From Bacteroidota bacterium (GTDB taxonomy: Bacteria; Bacteroidota; Bacteroidia; Bacteroidales; Prolixibacteraceae), in the NCBI GenBank assembly GCA_023412195.1, contig JAEYNZ010000105.1, positions 1 to 15,991 of the forward strand: a stretch of 15,991 nt of DNA, written 5' to 3'. Shown here piece by piece: positions 13,620 to 15,991 of this stretch. Numbering within the stretch: position 1 is the stretch's first letter; each line of letters starts with the position of its first letter. The notes under the pieces are model-generated. The model was not told the origin of the DNA, did no database searches, and saw only the letters and a list, made by a program, of their open reading frames with translations. Made by a program: the position numbers and the translations under genes.

Positions 13620-14795
13620 ATGAATCAAAAAAAGATTCTTTTTATAGAAGTATGTAACTTCGTTGATTATCCAATAGGAGGATATCTTGCTTTTGCAAAA
13701 CAAATGATAACTGCCTTTGGAAGCGAACTTTATCTTGTAGGTATGTCAACTGATGATACTCCAATTGGAAAATGGATTAAAAAGGATATAAATGGAATAA
13801 CATATAATTTCTTTTCAGTTAAAAAATGTCAACCCACTAACGTTAAAACAATAATTCCCGGTAGATTAAAATCCTATTGGGCCGTAACAAGATTTAAAAA
13901 GAAAATATTAGAAAAAAATATTAATAATATTTTTATTCAAACCCCTGAAGTATTGTTTGCTTTAAGAAATGAATCCTTTAAGAATCTATGCGTTCGAATT
14001 CCAGGGGTTGAGAATCCGCTTGCTATTTCAAGATATTGGTATGGAAAATATTTTGCAAAAATTTTTGATTACTATTTTTTCAAGTATTTAAAGAAATCAA
14101 ACATAATCCTAGCTTCAGCCGATAATCAAGCAATAATAGACTTTATTAATCGTGGGAAAAACGCAATAATAAATAAAAAAGTAATACAATTTCCAACAAG
14201 AGTTGATGATAAAATCTTTCATCCTATTTCTAAAGTAATAGCGAGAAATAAGTTAGCATTACCCGAAACTAAAAAAATTATTGTAACAACTGGCAGATTA
14301 AGTGAATTAAAAGGTGGGAAATTTATGCTTACAAGTTTTATGCATTTTCGTAAGACTTGTTGTGATTCACACTTTATTTTTATTGGTGATGGTGAGGATC
14401 GAAATAAAATCCATCAGTTTGTGATTGAAAAAAATCTATCTGAAAATGTTTCGATAACTGGACGATTATCACATGAGAAGGTATCGCTTTTTATAAATGC
14501 TGCAGACATTTTTATGATGGGATCTTATATTGAAGGATGGGCAACATCATTAGCCGAAGCAGTTGCTTGTGGAAAACCGGTGGTTTGCACTAATTTTAGT
14601 AGTGCAAATGAGTTAATAAAAGAAAATGAAAACGGATATATTTTAAATGAAAGAGATGAAGAACATTGTTCAGCGTTAATGTTAAAATGTTTAAATATCC
14701 CTGAGGAGAAACTTCTTAAAAAATCAGTAGAAATGAGTAAATATTCAACTGCAAATTTAAAAGAATCAATTTTAGAATACTGGAAACTAACTTGA
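13620..14795 (+). CDS. GT4-family glycosyltransferase
   Basis: 391 residues with a two-domain GT-B layout. N-terminal: MNQKKILFIEVCNFVDYPIG then GGYLAFAKQM, the glycine-rich loop region. C-terminal nucleotide-sugar domain: VTTGRLSELKGGKFMLTSF, IFIGDGEDRNKIHQF, VSITGRLSHEKVSLF and the EX7E catalytic motif in SYIEGWATSLAEAVACGKPVV. Length is normal and key residues are present. It starts 6 bp after the previous gene. A cytoplasmic sugar transferase in building the polysaccharide repeat unit; donor and acceptor cannot be read from sequence. Confidence 0.9.
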   Translation: MNQKKILFIEVCNFVDYPIGGYLAFAKQMITAFGSELYLVGMSTDDTPIGKWIKKDINGITYNFFSVKKCQPTNVKTIIPGRLKSYWAVTRFKKKILEKNINNIFIQTPEVLFALRNESFKNLCVRIPGVENPLAISRYWYGKYFAKIFDYYFFKYLKKSNIILASADNQAIIDFINRGKNAIINKKVIQFPTRVDDKIFHPISKVIARNKLALPETKKIIVTTGRLSELKGGKFMLTSFMHFRKTCCDSHFIFIGDGEDRNKIHQFVIEKNLSENVSITGRLSHEKVSLFINAADIFMMGSYIEGWATSLAEAVACGKPVVCTNFSSANELIKENENGYILNERDEEHCSALMLKCLNIPEEKLLKKSVEMSKYSTANLKESILEYWKLT

Positions 14796-14809
14796 AAACA
14801 AAAAATAGT

Positions 14810-15361
14810 ATGGTTAAAAATATTCGACCGGGCCGCTCATATTTAGCTTACAAATTAAGACAACCTTTTAACTGGATGAGGACTAGTTTAGTTATATTCT
14901 TTAATGCAAGCTATATTAAAAGAAAGGGATTTCTGAGAATGCCTTTTGACATAATAATATGGTCTCCACATAAAGATATATCTTTTGGTGACAAAGTTCA
15001 GTTCGGTAAAGGATGTATCATTAATTGTGATATATCTTTTGGAAATTCTATATTAGTTGCTCAGAATGTATCCTTTATTGGTAAAGATGATCATACTATT
15101 TATAATGTTGGAGTTACAATGTGGGACAGCCCCAGAGGAGATTCATTCAAAACATACATTGACGATGATGTCTGGATAGGCCATGGAGCAATAGTTGTAG
15201 CAGGGGTTAGAATAGGAAGAGGATCTGTCATTGCAGCTGGCTCTGTCGTGGTTAAAGATGTAGAGCCATACACAATTGTTGGAGGTAATCCTGCCAAATT
15301 GTTAAAATATCGATTTGATCAAGACGAAATTAGATTACATGAATCTTTTTTAAACAACTAG
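14810..15361 (+). CDS. Hexapeptide-repeat (LbH) acyltransferase, WcaF/NodL-like
   Basis: 183 residues from ATG 14810. The frame is open from a TTG at 14792 that overlaps the previous stop (189 residues); I prefer the ATG 15 bp after that stop. The N-terminus is basic (RPGRSYLAYKLRQPFNWMRT) and the C-terminal half is a left-handed beta helix. Its hexapeptides include ISFGDKVQFGKGCIINCDIS, DDDVWIGHGAIVVAGVRIGR and GSVIAAGSVVVKDVEPYTIV, closing with the family hallmark GGNPAKLLKYRF. H in GHGA is a likely catalytic or binding residue. It would acetylate (or otherwise acylate) a sugar of the polysaccharide from acetyl-CoA. The exact acyl group is inferred. Confidence 0.88.
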   Translation: MVKNIRPGRSYLAYKLRQPFNWMRTSLVIFFNASYIKRKGFLRMPFDIIIWSPHKDISFGDKVQFGKGCIINCDISFGNSILVAQNVSFIGKDDHTIYNVGVTMWDSPRGDSFKTYIDDDVWIGHGAIVVAGVRIGRGSVIAAGSVVVKDVEPYTIVGGNPAKLLKYRFDQDEIRLHESFLNN

Positions 15362-15421
15362 TTTAAAATCAACGTCTGTTTTTAAGTTTTCGGAAATTTT
15401 AAATAGTTTTTAGTATTGCTT

Positions 15422-15991
15422 ATGTGTCCTTCAAATTTTATTAATATAATGGGATTTAATATATTTTCTTCCAATCTCACTGAAATTGAATTAAATAATA
15501 AATCTGAACTTTTAACAACAATTAGTCCTAATTCTTATGGCATATCCACAAAGGATGAACTTTTCAAAAAAGCTCTCATCAATTCAAATTATTTAGTCTT
15601 GGATGGGGTATATTTTTCGTTATCTTCAATTCTTTTACGAGGTAAAAATATACGCAAAAATCAGGGGCCTACTGTATTTTATCATTTTATGGAGAATTTA
15701 AATCGGCAGAATGGTAAAGTGTTCTTTTTAGGTGCATCTCTAGAAACACTTAACAAAATAATTGCTAAGGCTGCATTAGAATATCCGAATCTAAAAATAG
15801 ATGTTCTTTCTCCACCCTATAAACCAGAATTCTCAATAGAAGAAACTGCAAAGATAATTACTGCAATAAATGCTTTTGAACCTGATGTACTTTTCGTAGG
15901 AATGACCTGCCCTAAGCAAGAAAAATGGGCATTTCAAAATAAAGAAAAATTAAATACTAAACTAATTTGTTGTATTGGTGCTGTATTTGAT
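15422..15991 (+). CDS. WecG/TagA/CpsF-family glycosyltransferase (GT26), 3' end outside the window
   Basis: The 190 visible codons begin MCPSNFINIMGFNIFSSNLT and run to the window edge. Family marks in order: TTISPNSYGISTKDELFKKA, NYLVLDGVYFSLSSI, KVFFLGASLETLNKIIAKAA, and the signature EPDVLFVGMTCPKQEKWAF (usual form LFVGLGAPKQEKW), then CIGAVFD. These enzymes transfer ManNAc(A) or a related sugar onto a lipid-linked acceptor during teichoic acid, enterobacterial common antigen or capsule synthesis. A second in-frame ATG at 15449 (MGFNIFSSN) may be the real start, since the family usually begins just there. It lies 60 bp after the acyltransferase gene, likely in the same operon. C-terminus not visible. 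Confidence 0.88.
   Translation, partial: MCPSNFINIMGFNIFSSNLTEIELNNKSELLTTISPNSYGISTKDELFKKALINSNYLVLDGVYFSLSSILLRGKNIRKNQGPTVFYHFMENLNRQNGKVFFLGASLETLNKIIAKAALEYPNLKIDVLSPPYKPEFSIEETAKIITAINAFEPDVLFVGMTCPKQEKWAFQNKEKLNTKLICCIGAVFD

Noticed and set aside
14792..14809. TTG start for the acyltransferase
   Set aside because: Possible because it overlaps the previous stop, but an in-frame ATG 18 bp downstream is a more usual start and the extra six residues add nothing recognisable.

Overview
The window looks like a chromosome segment of a Bacteroidota (Bacteroidales-like) bacterium. This rests on Bacteroidetes-type promoters (a -7 box TAnnTTTG with a TTTG-like -33 box), almost no Shine-Dalgarno sites, a long Pta carrying a DRTGG domain in a pta-ackA operon, an IS4-type transposase, and intergenic repeats that are common in that phylum as I recall it (CCCGATAGCTATCGGG and CCTGCCTGACGGCAGG palindromes, CCCTGAAAGGG hairpins). 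The genus cannot be named from the sequence alone.

Layout. 1-122: the 5' end of an IS3-like element, running off the left edge. 182-3531: leftward operon pta-ackA, which interconverts acetyl-CoA, acetyl phosphate and acetate; a heptamer array invades the 3' end of ackA. 3532-4452: intergenic repeats. 4453-5607: leftward AAA ATPase of the DUF4143 family, with a large palindrome just before its start codon. 5672-5910: second copy of a roughly 240-bp repeat. 6156-6800: leftward hypothetical protein, with a probable unlisted 46-residue small protein upstream (6983-7123). 7153-8729: about 1.6 kb of mostly repeat-derived DNA with 21-bp, 12-bp and roughly 50-bp repeats, possible micro-ORFs and hairpins. 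8730-9760: leftward three-gene cluster headed by a J-domain-like protein (HPD motif), whose putative membrane anchor is cut off at the end of an IS. 9837-11169: complete IS4-family element. 11265-15991: rightward polysaccharide cluster with an O-antigen polymerase/ligase-like membrane protein, a frameshifted GT4 glycosyltransferase, a second GT4, a hexapeptide acyltransferase and a WecG/TagA/CpsF (GT26) transferase running off the right edge.

The left part is of moderate GC with housekeeping genes. From about 8.7 kb rightwards the DNA is visibly AT-rich, the usual look of a transferable surface-polysaccharide locus. The polysaccharide genes are tightly packed (overlaps or gaps of a few bases, about 60 bp before the GT26 gene) and probably form one operon driven by a promoter directly downstream of the IS. 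Their products would assemble, decorate and polymerise a surface glycan.

I see no convincing complete new defence or mobile system. The most unusual items are: the paired 240-bp repeats, whose copy-to-copy differences keep RNA pairing on only one strand; the heptamer family at gene ends, including one that wrote the AckA C-terminus; the palindrome in the DUF4143 leader; the 46-residue small protein; and the severed J-domain operon.
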